A stretch of 64,000 nucleotides of DNA from Irpex lacteus (lineage: Eukaryota > Basidiomycota > Agaricomycetes > Polyporales > Irpicaceae), in contig MQVO02000011.1 in NCBI GenBank assembly GCA_001986395.2, positions 310,001-374,000 of the forward strand, read 5' to 3'. The notes beneath the pieces were generated by a model that had not been told where the DNA came from, did no database searches, and was given only the letters and a program-made list of their open reading frames with translations. Positions 1 through 12,600 of the stretch are shown one piece after another; position 1 is the first letter of the stretch, and the number at the start of each line of letters is the position of its first letter. The position numbers and the translations under genes were made by a program.

Positions 1-331
1 ATTCGCACTTTATCATTGGGCTCCGAAGGTTAGCCATGAGACACAGCTTAGGCAGAGAGTTTTGATAGTGGACCGTGACATGGACTATGATGCATGTTAT
101 GGCCAACGAACTGGCGCTTTAGCATTCTGATACGACAGTGAGTGATCGGGGTCCCATATCAGGTTTCACGATTCTATGTAGACGCCGAATGCGACTCTAG
201 GTAAATATGGGCGTCACGGAGCACTCCTCTTTTCCTGCATATTGTACACAGGACAGAAGCCGATATATCGACGAACAGGACCAACGGACCCGAAGATCTC
301 CTCTGCATACGCACCCATCAAGTAGACAACT
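1..331. other. 5' flank of DIS3, no gene seen
   Basis: No reading frame here resembles a known protein. The stretch probably holds the promoter and 5' untranslated region of the exosome nuclease that starts just downstream. I see no clear TATA box. Confidence 0.4.
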
Positions 332-3300
332 ATGGTTGAAATCACTATTCGCAAACGCCCGCGAGCAGAGGCAGTGATTACTCAGCGTAAGTTCTTCAAG
401 AAGACTGCAAGGGGGAAAGTTATAAAAGGTGTGTCTCTGGTAGAACCGGCTTTGAGAGACTGCTTACTTTTTTTACAACATTTAGTTTTACGTGAAAGGT
501 ACCTACGCGACGATGTCGGCTGTGGCATTCAAGGGTGTGCTATATGCTCGCAACATACCGATACCACTTCGCATCCTGCTCTTCCGGTATCGGGTTCAGT
601 GGATCACACAGCATTCTCTGAGGGCCACTTGTTGCTGCCAGATACAAATGTCTTCCTCGCGCAGGTATGCATTACATCGTTCACAGAGCTATGAAGGGGC
701 TATCCTGTCATTCATATGCGTCGGAAGACTTGTAACGGACGTTTACTCATATCTTTGTTAACCACTAGATGGATTTGATCGAATCAACACTCTTCTCCGC
801 ACCTCTCATCATCCTACAAACTGTGATGGAAGAAGTGCGGCATCGTTCTTTGCCGTTATACAACCGTCTCAAAGCTCTCATGAAGATGGACGAGAAACGG
901 ACGTGGGTGTTCTACAACGAATTCCACTCGTGAGTTCTCAATTTCAATCGCGCTCCTCTGAGCCACTCATATTTAGAGCCCAGAGAAACAGCTGTAGTGG
1001 CAGAAGAAGACGAGTCCCCCAATGACAGAAACGATCGAGGTATGCCATTCACGTACCTGTCAAAGAGTCTTCTAATCGCTCTATCACCAGCAATCCGGAA
1101 AGCTACTGCGTGGTATAACACGCATGTCTCACTGGCTCGCCCAACGATCCGGGGGAAGTCAATATCTTTGCCCAAAATCATACTTCTCACTGATGACGCT
1201 GCAAATCGGCAGAAGGCAGAAAGCGAAGGATTGCAGTGTCTCTCAGGTGTGTGTCCTTCGTCGTTTAATGGTAATTATAACAGTTCTGACAGAGGTATTT
1301 TTAGTTAAGAGATATGTCGAAGGGCTGCCGGATGTCAGCAAGACGCAGCTACTAGATCTAATTGCGGCATCTGGGCAGGGGGACATCGAACCCACAAGAG
1401 CAACGTCCGGACGTCAGCAGCTGTACCCCGATGTATGTATTTGCCGTTTGCACTCAAAAAACCATTCCCTCTCTGAGCATATGATCTTCGACAGTACCTC
1501 CCCATGTCTACACTGCTTGCCGGTGTTAAAGCCGGCCAGCTTCACCAGGGCCATTTCAATGCGAATCAATACAATTACCTTGAGGTCAATATTTAGCCGT
1601 TTTCCATCCATTGTTTCATGCTGATGGGACCCTGTTCTTAGGGTAGCGTACCGGTTCCTGCATTCGACAAGCCGGTCCTCCTTGTCGGAAGGGAAAACAT
1701 GAACCGAGCTGTCCAAGGGGACGTTGTCGCAGTCGAAGTCTTCCCCGAGGATGAATGGAAGGCGCCGGCTGACGAGGTCGTTGATCAAGAGTGTAAGCAG
1801 GCGAACTCACAAGAAATTCGCCTCGGACTCAACATTATCGTTATTTCCTTCAGCTACACTCAAGAATGATGATGCAGACGACACTGACGAGGAAGGCACC
1901 GATGATGAGGAGGCGAGAGCGGAGCAGAGAGCTCTAAAAGCTGACGCCGCACGGCGTGTCGCCAAGGAGAGGCAACCCACCGGTCGCATTGTTGGCATAA
2001 TCAAGAGAAACTGGAAGTCGTACGTAACCCACTCTGCCATATGCGACACGTACTCACTGTACTATCGTACAGATATGTATGCCATATTGACAGTACATCT
2101 CTCACGTCGTCGAATACCACCTCCCTCTCGCAACAAACCGTGTTCGCGACTCCTGTTTCTAGACTGCTTCCTCGCATACGTATGCGGACCCGGCAAGCAC
2201 CATCGTTGATCGGTCAAAAGATCCTCGTTACCATCGACCGATGGGACAGCACGTCTCGTTATCCGGAAGGTCACTTTGTCAGAGCGCTTGGCAAAGTCGA
2301 AAGCAAGGAGGCTGAACAGGAGAGTTTGTTGTTAGAGTTTGACGTGCCGTACCGACCGTTTGGGAAAGCAATCCTTGATTGTCTGCCTCCGGAAGGCGAG
2401 TCTTGGGTTGTACCGCCGAAGAGTGATACGCATCCGGACTGGAGAGACAGAGAGGATCTTCGTGATTTGATTATTTGCAGTATTGACCCTCCAGGTATGT
2501 ACCCGCCTTGACGATGATGTTTCAGTCAACTCAATAATTCGTCCTCATAGGTTGTCAAGACATCGACGATGCTCTTCATGCAAGGCGATTGCCCAATGGC
2601 AATATCGAGGCTGGCGTTCGTAAGTACTCGTCTTGTATATGCATCCGGGACAAATAATCATGAGACACACTAGACATCGCCGACGTCTCCAGATTTGTAC
2701 ACCCTGATACGCCCATGGATAACGAAGCTGCCGCTCGTGGTACGACCGTGTATCTTGTCGACAAGCGCATAGACATGTTGCCAGCTCTGCTTGGAACAAA
2801 TCTCTGTTCGCTGAGGCCAGACGTGGAACGTCTGGCTTTCTCGGTGATCTGGGTATCTATCTTTCAACTTGTCATGTTTGCAAGCTAGCTTACGGGGATG
2901 TGTATCTGAATTTTGCAGGAAATGAACGAAGAGGCTGAAATCGTGAACGTCCGATTCACAAAATCAGTTATTGCCTCGAAGTCTGCGTTCACATACGAAG
3001 AAGCCCAGATTCGCAAGGACGACCCGTATGTTTCTTCTATCCTCATGGTGAACGCGATACTGACTGTCATCTCAGGACGCAAACCGATGAATTGACGCAA
3101 AGCATCAGACTGCTCAACTCTTTGGCTATCAAGTTGAAGGCTGGTCGTATGAAAGCTGGTGCACTCAACCTTGCATCGCCCGAGGTCAAGATTCATCTCG
3201 ACAGCGCAGAGAGCTCAGATCCCATCGACGTCGAGCAAAAGGAAATGCGAGAGACGAACAGCCTCGTTGAAGAGTTCATGTTGCTCGCGAACATCTCTGT

Positions 3301-4271
3301 GGCTCGGAAGATCCAGGAAACCTTCCCTCTTACCTCTGTACTAAGGTAAGCCCGAGTCACGCTATGCTGATCAACCAGTATTAACAACTTTTAGACGTCA
3401 TTTACCCCCTCCATCCACGAACTTCGAGAAGTTGCAGGATATCCTTAAGAAGCGCAAGGGCCTGACTTTGGACGTCTCCAGTTCCGGTGCACTAGCAGCG
3501 TCGCTCGATAAGTGCGTCGACTCATCGGAGCCAGCATTCAATACACTCGTTAGAATCATGGCTACTCGGTGCATGCTTTCTGCCGAGTACTTCTGTTCAG
3601 GGAGCGTTGGCCGGGAGACCTTTGGCCATTACGGATTGGCGTCTCAGATATACACTCATTTCACGAGTCCTATTCGTCGCTATGCAGGTGCGTTCCGATA
3701 TCATCATTCATTCATGCACCGAGACCAATATACCATTCAGACGTACTTGTCCATCGTCAGCTATCCGCTGCGATCAACTATTCATCCCTGCATCCTAGCC
3801 TACATTCCAAGTCGCATGTGGAACGCGTCCTGGACGTTGTCAACCGAAGGCATCGCATGGCTCAGATGGCTGGCCGGGCCAGTGTCGAATTCTATGTCGG
3901 CCTCGCTCTGAAGGCTCGTGGAGAGAAGCAGGTCGTGACAGAAGAAGCTTTCGTTATTCGAGCGTTCAGAAACGGTCTTGGTGTTTTCGTCTCAAAGTCA
4001 GTATCTTTGTCAACCTTTTTGTCATTCATCGCTCATCCGATTGCGCTGTAGATTGGGTATCGAAGGTTTGGTGACATTCAAGCGGGATATACAGTTCGAT
4101 GCTGAGAATTATTCAATCACAATACCTACTACGGAACTTGGGCAAAAAGAAGCCACTATTGCCGTTTTCGATAAGGTCACTGTGCAAATTGAGGTGGAGA
4201 AGGATAAGAATACGCAGAGAGGAAAGGTCAGGATGGTACTCGTGAAGCCTATAGATACGCGCTCGCTGTGA
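332..4271 (+). CDS. DIS3: Exosome 3'-5' exoribonuclease and endonuclease DIS3/RRP44
   Basis: This is the catalytic subunit of the RNA exosome, which degrades and trims RNA 3' to 5' in nucleus and cytoplasm. The gene has about 14 exons and encodes roughly 980 residues. The order is typical of the family: an N-terminal CR3 motif (REHYLRDD-like stretch followed by CGIQGCAIC), a PIN endonuclease domain ([20 protein letters not shown]), two cold-shock-like regions ([22 protein letters not shown]), then the RNB domain with its acidic metal ligands in [46 protein letters not shown] and a C-terminal S1 region ([12 protein letters not shown]) follow. The start at 332 gives the expected short basic leader ahead of CR3. 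The exon joining at about 972 uses the acceptor after agcccag, which restores the frame. RNB and PIN acidic residues look intact, so it should be fully active. Confidence 0.95.
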
Positions 4272-5691
4272 CAATGCACAGCTCTGACCCAAGCAAGTTT
4301 CTAAGCAGTGAGCCGCGGTGGACGGTTGGTGGTGGGATCCTAGATTTTTCGACTATGAATAGATTTATGCTTTGATGGTCCATCATTTAGCGTATTGATC
4401 AGGAAGATATTATCATAATCCTTTACTATCACTAGTACCAGTTGCTCGATAGCTTATATACTCGTGCTGGTAGCTTTTTGGCTTACGTACGCGTATAAGT
4501 ACTGCCTTTACTAGCTGCCCATAGAAAGATTTTCTCCGATACGCATCCCTTAATTTTCTAGTGCCTCTGGTCTGCCGGCACTGTATAACTTAAAACAAAC
4601 TTGGAAAGTACGTGGTTTTCAAAAAGTAAGGCTCGAGGACGAGAAGAAAAGCTTAGTACGTACATATACAATTTTCGGCGCCTTTCCTAGCGCACATACC
4701 GCTCCTTTTGGCCTACAGTACCAGACTAAAGCTTATGTACTCATAACCGTCACGCGTCACGGATCGCGGATTTCGAAAACCACTGCCAGCCGCTCAGCGC
4801 TCAGGCCTCAGGACCGTAACAACATTGAAGCTCGGTTGGCCGCGCGCGTTCGCGTGTTAAGGAGCTTGACTAGACTCGGATTGGCCATAAGACGTGTAAG
4901 CGACAAGGTTTGTTGTAAATGGACCTCCGACACGCGGTTGATATTTCCCGACGACGGTCTAGCTCCAATTTCTCAACTGCTTATCCACTACTACATGGAA
5001 CATCCACGGACGAGAATGCTCTGCATCCATCATGATAGGTAAGTCACAGCTTTCAAAATTGAACCCAGATTCGATATTAACGCTCAGTGGCTTACTATAC
5101 AGAATATGCGGCCTGAGGGTAAGTATGAGGGGACACATTCGTGTAAGTATTCCTTCCTGGCTCAGTCATTCTAAGTGAGGTTAAACTTCAATACACTGCG
5201 AGGCTTGGGTAGTATTGCGCTTTTGCTTAGTCTGGTTGAGCGCCTGATGGATAGAACGATAGTGTGGAAGGTTTTAACCAGATCGATCTTTAATATTTAG
5301 GTACAACCACAGTTTCACCCAATCATGTTGCTCTATAAAATACAGCATGGCCCGCAGACACAAACCGCAAGGGAGACGGCATGCCTGTTGTGTAAGTCAC
5401 CTTCATGATACATACTTCTGTATGGCCTGTCGGCTCCTCCCGCTCACACGCTGTCTCCGTACAGGGCCCACGAAGCGCAGAGAGCGCTATTGTACCATGC
5501 AATGGCATGCATTGACGGTTTTTCCCCCACCTCACCCACTTACCTTCCACCTTCGCCCTACATTTGCCACTCTTGCTTCCTTGTCCCTCCCTTCAGACCC
5601 TCGCTCAATTTTCGAAACGTACCATCGTACCAATTTCCTCCAGTGCGTGGTAGAGTTCGTTTGACGGCTCGTAAATTAATATCACCCCAGT
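4272..5691. other. Intergenic stretch of 1.4 kb, nothing recognised
   Basis: Only short frames occur here (for example 4836-5042 and 5347-5664 on the plus strand). They resemble no family I know and have no consistent exon partners. A TATA-like ctataaaat lies at about 5333. The right half is probably promoter and 5' leader of the DUF6535 gene, with CT-rich tracts near 5520-5600. Confidence 0.4.
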
Positions 5692-8600
5692 ATGTCGTCA
5701 AGCATCGATATAGGTAACGCCACTGTGCCCGATGGCGCCGCACGCGCAACGTTCAATGGCGCATACTCTAAGGACTCTCCTACCGCGGATGCCTGGACAC
5801 GTATTTCCGACGCTGTTCGAAAAGTTGATGAGGGAAGGATTCAGGACTGCAAGGAGGATATCGACAACATCCTAGTATTTGTGGGTCTATGGTTTCAAAC
5901 TTTGTGCTTGCCTTAATACTCTGTTTCAGGCTGGTTTATACTCTGCCGTTCTGACCGCTCTTCTGGTGGAGTCGTATAACGCTTTGCAACAGGATCCGAA
6001 GGACGTCACAGTCTTTCTCCTTCAGCAACTTGTCCTACAGACTCACTCATTCGTCATCAGTGATGGATTCATAAACTCCACTATATCGCGCCCCAGTATC
6101 GTTAAACCCTTCACTCCTTCGCTCGCCGCGCAACGGCTCAATGTCCTGTGGTTCGCAAGTCTCACACTGAGCCTTATCAGTGCATCGTTCAGCATCGTAG
6201 TCAAACAGTGGCTTCGGGAATTCCTCGCGATGGACCTAAAGCATTCTTCTCCCCGGGGGCGACTACGCGTTCGACATTTTCGTATACCCGGTCTCTCACG
6301 CTACATGGTACTCGAAATTGCCTCGTCAATACCGCTTCTACTTCAGTTGTCCCTCCTACTCTTCTTTATTGGCCTTTGCTACTTTACAGCAGGTGTACAC
6401 GAGAGTATAGGAAATACTACACTTCCACTGGTCGCATCGTGGGCATTTCTCTTCGTCGCCACTTGCACAATCCCTGCCATCGATCCTCAGTGCCCCTATA
6501 AAGTACCGATTCTCAAGCCGGTTATGAAGTTAGTACTAGAAGCTATCTACGGAGGAAAGAAGAAGAATAGTTCCACGCAGAGCGCAGCACATGACATCTC
6601 GAGTGACGGACTCCGCGCTGATGACAAGGGGCGTACCTGTCGAGCTGTCGAACGTGCAGGCACGAACCCCCCGGAGCCTACCTCATCTGACCACGACAAG
6701 TTCATCCACCCTGACGTTTCGTATACCTCCGGAAACAAGGGACGGGTGGCTTATGACGAGGACGCCATAGCCTCGGACTCGAGCAATGACGTCGAAATCC
6801 TCGTTGAAGCTCTCAAAATCGATGCCATTGCATCTAATGACCAGCTTCTAAAGGATATCACCGAAGAAGCCCTGCTACAAGCCAGTATACAACCTCAGGA
6901 TCTTTGTCGCCTCCCATTCAAGGTACTTGACTACCGAATTGACAAATTCGCCATGGCTCGAGTCGAACGCACTATACTGGACATGAAGAACGTCTCTCAT
7001 CAAACATACGACACGATCATGCATCTGTTTGCGCTGATAGTTCGGGAGGGAATCGATGCAATAAAAGGAGTTCACGTGGAGACTACGAAGGACGAAAGCA
7101 ACCTCCCGCCGTGGTTGGAGAAGAGCATATGTGTCCTGTTATCCCATTCCCAATTCTCGAACTCCGCTATCGTCGACAGAGTATTACATCACAGCCTCGC
7201 CCAATGTCATGATGGCGTCGCGAAATTGATCTGCTCAAGGCTCACTGCAAAGGACTCCTCATCACTTGCTCTCGTGCTACGAAAGCTCAACGGCGGACTG
7301 GGGATGACCAGCGATGTGGGGATGCTTACCAAGGCCATCAAGGCTATATTGGATGCCTTTGCGAACATTACACCGTTCGTAGCGCTCGACTCGGACGTAC
7401 ATTCAGGCCCGACGTCTACGAAGGACAGCCAGAGGGCTTGCGACCCTGTTTTTTTCAACATACGTTCTCCGACTTGCCCAGAGGACTGCCGCAGCATCGT
7501 GGAGAATTTGTTGATCCCGAAAATGAGACGTTACAGAGAAGACGGCCTTGATTTCCAAACAGTGTGTCATATAGACATTATTCTTCTTGACGAAGCACTC
7601 CTCACGGGCGAGATATGGAATATACTCGACGGAGCCAACCTCTCGTTGGCAGAGTTATCCAGGTTCCTTCTCGCTTTCGTCGCGCATCGAGCCGGCTCCG
7701 ACGTGTCAGTCATTAGGGATTGGATTCTCGACTTCAAAGGGGAATTACGGAACGATCGTCATTTTTCAACACTCTTGAAGCTAGCTTCCCGGATCGTGCA
7801 AAAAGGCATTGGCCGCGCGAGTATCCTCGACACGGGCACAGTTTCATCGAGGGCGTCAGATAGCGATGCCTCTTGGTTGTCTTCACCTCCCACTTACGCT
7901 GGTGCTGATGGAGGTTTGCAGCTTGTGCTCTGCTTTTTACTCTTCAACCATGAAGAGAATTTCGTATACCCCGCAGAAGTCACTTTTGCACTACAATCTT
8001 ACGTCGTTGCCGCGGAGCAATATTCATGGATCCGAAACCCAGCGGAACTGATCAAGTCGAGGATCACGTTAGAATCCGATTCAGATGATACTCTGCGCGA
8101 GTTTTCGGGAATGATGAAGAGGTTGGAAGATGGCTTCGCTGCACTCAGGGAGACAGAGGTCGTATTCGCATTCATTCGCACGCTCTTTGAGCATGTTCAC
8201 CCGGTTCCGTCACTGGATGGGGGTCCATCGGGACTTCAAGTGATCAAACTCACCCTGTCGAAGGGGACCACCATCTCTATTCCCGACAGGTACCGAGAAA
8301 TCGTCCTTAACCTGATTATCTCACGAATAGAGACGAAGCACCGTGACGCAAGCAGGGGAGATGATGCCACCCGACAATTACTCTTTGAAGGGCTATCCCA
8401 GCTAGTAAATAACTTCAAGCTGTCGGGAAACTTCAGATCATGCAGGGAGCCGCTATCGCTCGCATCTCGGTTCCAATTACCAGAAGACTTCGACTCCGTT
8501 GGAGGCGCGCCTCCCGCCCAGATCGTTTTGCTCGTAAAGGGGATCTTGGCGTCCCGATCTCCAGCGAGGACGTTCAAGGATGCACAGACCATCTATGCAA

Positions 8601-9192
8601 TCGCCCTTGACGATACCTACCAGAAAATGAGAGGAAGGGCACAAAAATTATTGATTGAAGCGGTGAGGGGTGCAGCAAACAACGAAGGTCAGTATATTCG
8701 AGATACATCGCGTCCATGGCTGAGTCTCATATATCTTGGGTGCACTGTACTGTAGAGGAACTAGATGGTATCCTTACGTCGTTGAAGGAGTACGCGGAAG
8801 CTCGTTTCAAGACTGTGGATACGCAGCCTGTGGATACAGATTGTCTTCCCACCTGCCGGTTCTACCTTCGCCTTCTGGCCGCGTTTCCGGGGCGTCCTAA
8901 GGATGTGCAAAAATTGCATCGGAGATTCTGGAAGCCGCTTTTCGGACTCATCATGTCGTCATTAACAGCGATGTCGGAAAGTCGTAGCGAAAGGTCGCAA
9001 CAGCACCGACGGATGGCAAACGATTGCCTGGTATACGCCTCAATGATACAGCTCAACCTGGGAGCTCAGACTCGGAAGACAGAGCCTGAGTCCGACTTGG
9101 ACTGGGCAGATTCGTTTGCATTGACTATCCAGAAACTTCAGTCTACTCTTACTCTTGTTCGTGATTACAATAATCCGGATCTGAGCAGGTAG
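5692..9192 (+). CDS. DUF6535-domain membrane protein
   Basis: Exons 5692-5880, 5930-8687 and 8756-9192 join in frame to 1127 residues. The N-terminal quarter is a DUF6535 domain, a four-helix membrane module found in basidiomycetes. Hydrophobic segments lie near residues 58-78, 134-153, 191-216 and 226-246, and the signature VVKQWLREFLAMD follows helix 2. After a low-complexity polar linker (about 255-310), the remaining 800 residues are soluble, helical-looking and unrecognised. Biochemical function of the family is unknown. It lies 430 bp upstream of, and co-oriented with, the NACHT-WD40 gene. Long middle exon and clean splice sites suggest an intact gene. Family assignment rests on the membrane module only. 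Confidence 0.85.
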
Positions 9193-9623
9193 CACATTGG
9201 GCACTATGAAATAATCCACGTTTATCCTTAATACTTACACCGCTGTACATTCGTTCCAGTGGCCAAAGGAATTGACCTTTTACTCGTAGAATCGGGAATG
9301 TTTATAGTGCATCGCGCATCGATGTGTACAGGTCCATTATTTAGTGGTACCAATATTAATGACAACATTATGATGCTATCATTCCGAGAATCTGAGGTAC
9401 AAGGTTTATAGAGGCTGGTCACGAGCCTATAGGAGCACGTTGCCTGAGAGAACGGATGTCACGGTGGCGCCCATTCCCGCCAGCGCACGTACTCGGACCA
9501 GACCACAAGCTGTGCAGCCACGTCCAAGACTCTCTGCGACACTACATACACTTGCAAGCTGGTAACGGTAGAATTTGAATCGTATATCTTTACTCTCGTC
9601 TACCTCTTCCCTGTTCCTCGACC
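9193..9623. other. Intergenic spacer between DUF6535 and NLR genes
   Basis: The 431 bp hold no convincing frame. The last 100 bp (cytosine- and thymine-rich, ending at the ATG) look like a fungal core promoter and leader for the NACHT gene. Confidence 0.4.
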
Positions 9624-12600
9624 ATGTTCACGGGGCGATTCTCGTATGCCAGCCCTGGACGGCGAATCCAAAACATACTTTCACCTTACAGGAGACGGTC
9701 GAGCAGCGAGCATCAGGATCCTAGCCTTTCCATTAGTACCAATACACAACAACCACCTGCAGTGTCCCCCTTGCCCCCTGCCAGGCCTACAACTGTGGTT
9801 ACTCTTTTAGCAAAGTTAGAGAAGGTCAATGAGCTTCTGATTCCTTTGCAACAACACACTGATAGTTCTGCAGGAAGCACTAGATTCCGAAGAGTTGTCA
9901 GTCAACTTGAAGCACCTTTCATCTCGAGCGAAGAGTCTGTCACAGTCTCTGCGAGAGTCCTTTGACTCATCGGTGAATACTAGCAGCGCAGACGAGAATG
10001 ATGCAAGTAAGGCTTTGATCGAGTATGTCTTATCCACTGTCATAATTTTTGCTCTTATTTGAATTTGAACTATCATGCTCTCCTAGGGAGTTACAGCGCA
10101 TAAGCCAGATGCGCCCGTATTCCGTCTCAGATTCTTCAAGTGGTACGGTGGCATGGGCTGAAATACGCATCGTTCAATTCATCCAAGCTATATTGGACTA
10201 TCAGGTATAGCACCTGCATTCATATATTTTGACACAACGTACTCAAATATAATGCTTCAGTTCAACCGAGCTCTAGATATCCACAGAGTCAGTCTCATGC
10301 AGATTGTGAGTGTGAAATTGGCTTCGCTTTTGGCAGGGCATTCATCAGTTGTGCGTTTAGGTAGAAGGTAACATACTTGCAACCCGCGTGATTGTCTCCC
10401 TGGTACTCACCGCGAATCCCTCGATCTGTTCTAGAGGAACGGAATACGTTGAAGCACTTGGCCGTCGTAGATGGTGCTGGCTTTGGCACACCTCTCGATC
10501 AGCCATTGTCCCGTCCACGCTGTCTCGCCGGAACACGAGAGGATATACTGCGTAAACTCGAACATTGGGCAGCGGATGCGACGGCCCCCCAGATCTATTG
10601 GCTCACTGGAGGTACTGGTAGCGGAAAGTCTTGTATTGCACAGAGCTTTGCAGAGCAGCTTTTCGTGAATCGCACCCTCGGAGCAAGCTTCTTCCTTCGT
10701 GGCGCTTCGATCCGCGGCGTCAATTCGAAGAAGATCTGTGCGACGCTTGCATATCAGGCTGCTATGTCAAATCACTCCGCATCGACTATTTACAGGAAGG
10801 CGCTCCTCGGCACACTCACGACGCATCGTAACATCATGTCTCTCTCCCTACGAGATCAGCTGCGCGAATTGCTGATACTTCCTTTAATGATGTCGAATAT
10901 GGAGACCGTCATTATTCTGGATGGACTCGACGACGGTGTCGAAGATAATGGAACATGCCCGATATTGCCGCTACTTCTGGACAGCATTTCTCTTGTGCCC
11001 CACGTGAAGCTTTTGCTAGTGACAGGGTCCCAGCTTCAAGCCCAGTATGCAGGCAACTTTGGTAACGGTAAAATCCTCTGCCAAGATCTCGCTAAGATCG
11101 ACGATCTTGCAAGAGACGGTGACCTCGGCATGATTCTTCGTGCAGGCTATCATCGTTTAGGCAGCACTACACAATCATCTCTGAAAACCGATACAATCGT
11201 CAAGGCGGCCAAAGGCTCGTTCGCTTTCGTCTCGACCGTCGTCCGATTGATGCAACACGAGAAATATGAGACGGTGATGGAGCAGACACTTAACACCTTG
11301 GCTACATCATCTGTGCACGCAGTCGATGCTCTCTACTCTCATATACTCCAAATGGTTGTGGACAACTCTTACAAAGCCGCGCTGCAATTACTTTTAGGCT
11401 ATCTTGTCGTTGCCCTGGAACCGCTTTCTCCCCATACTGCGTATGAGCTTATTCAAGCACGCTTTCCCCCCAACACCACAAATGAGCCCGTCGGCGAGGT
11501 CTTTTCCCCAGATGCTACAAGCGATCCTTCGAAGAAAATCACATCACCTACGACGATCATTGAACTACTCAAACCGCTCAGCTCGATTCTCATTCCATCG
11601 GGCATTAGCCCCAAGTCGGCCATTACATTCTTGGATAGAGCGTGTTGCGACTTCCTCACAAGCCAAGCGGCTAGGACACTGGCTCCAGGATTCTACATAG
11701 ATCGCATCAAGTATCACTGCCTCGTCGTGCAGAGTTCATTTTCACAGATGGGGAAAAGTCTGAAGGCAAATATCCTCAACTTGTCCCGGCGTCAAAGACA
11801 ACGCGACATCACAGCTGACACGATTCACTCGAAAATCAGCGCTGCAACAGCATATTGCTGTCGATACTGGGCTATTCACCTACAGTCGGTCGATGTACGT
11901 GACTTGAATCATTACTCATCCGATGGACGACCTTTCCAGCCCAGTGGATACGGCGTTAGGGACCTTCAGGACTTTTTGACTCACTCGCAGCTACTATGGT
12001 TTGAAGTCCTCGCCATTCTCGAAGAGCTATGGCGGGGACAAGAATCCTTGATCGTGGTGCGCAAATGGCTTCTTAAAGAGGTACTATTGTGAATTAAACA
12101 CTATAAAGGCCTACTAATCTCCATCTCCAGGAGCCAGAGGATTACAGAGAGATGCTCGTTTCTGTCTCTGAAGGCCACAAGTTCCTCGTTGACGCATTCG
12201 ATATGCTCAACTATTCCGTAACTTTCATCTATTCTCTCGCCCTTCCGTTCGTCACTGGTTCATTTCTCGCGAAGCATTACGCGAGCTACCCTGCCAGCAC
12301 CCATTACAAGGCTCTTCTAGGTGCAGAGACACCACCCGCAGAACCTGTTAAACTCGAAGTTGTGAGAGATTGGGTGCGCTCGGTGCAATATTCCTGCGAT
12401 GGCACTATACTTGCTGTGGGCGGCGACGGTTTTGCTTGTCTCTTTAGACTTGCCAGCGGTACCCCCGATCCTCGCCTGGATTTACCTTTGCGCAGCTATC
12501 ATTACATTTACTGCATCGCCATTTCGCATCAAAATGCCAGAGTCGCAACGGCGTCTGATTACGAGATCAGTATATACGATATTCACGGTGAAGAGGTTTT

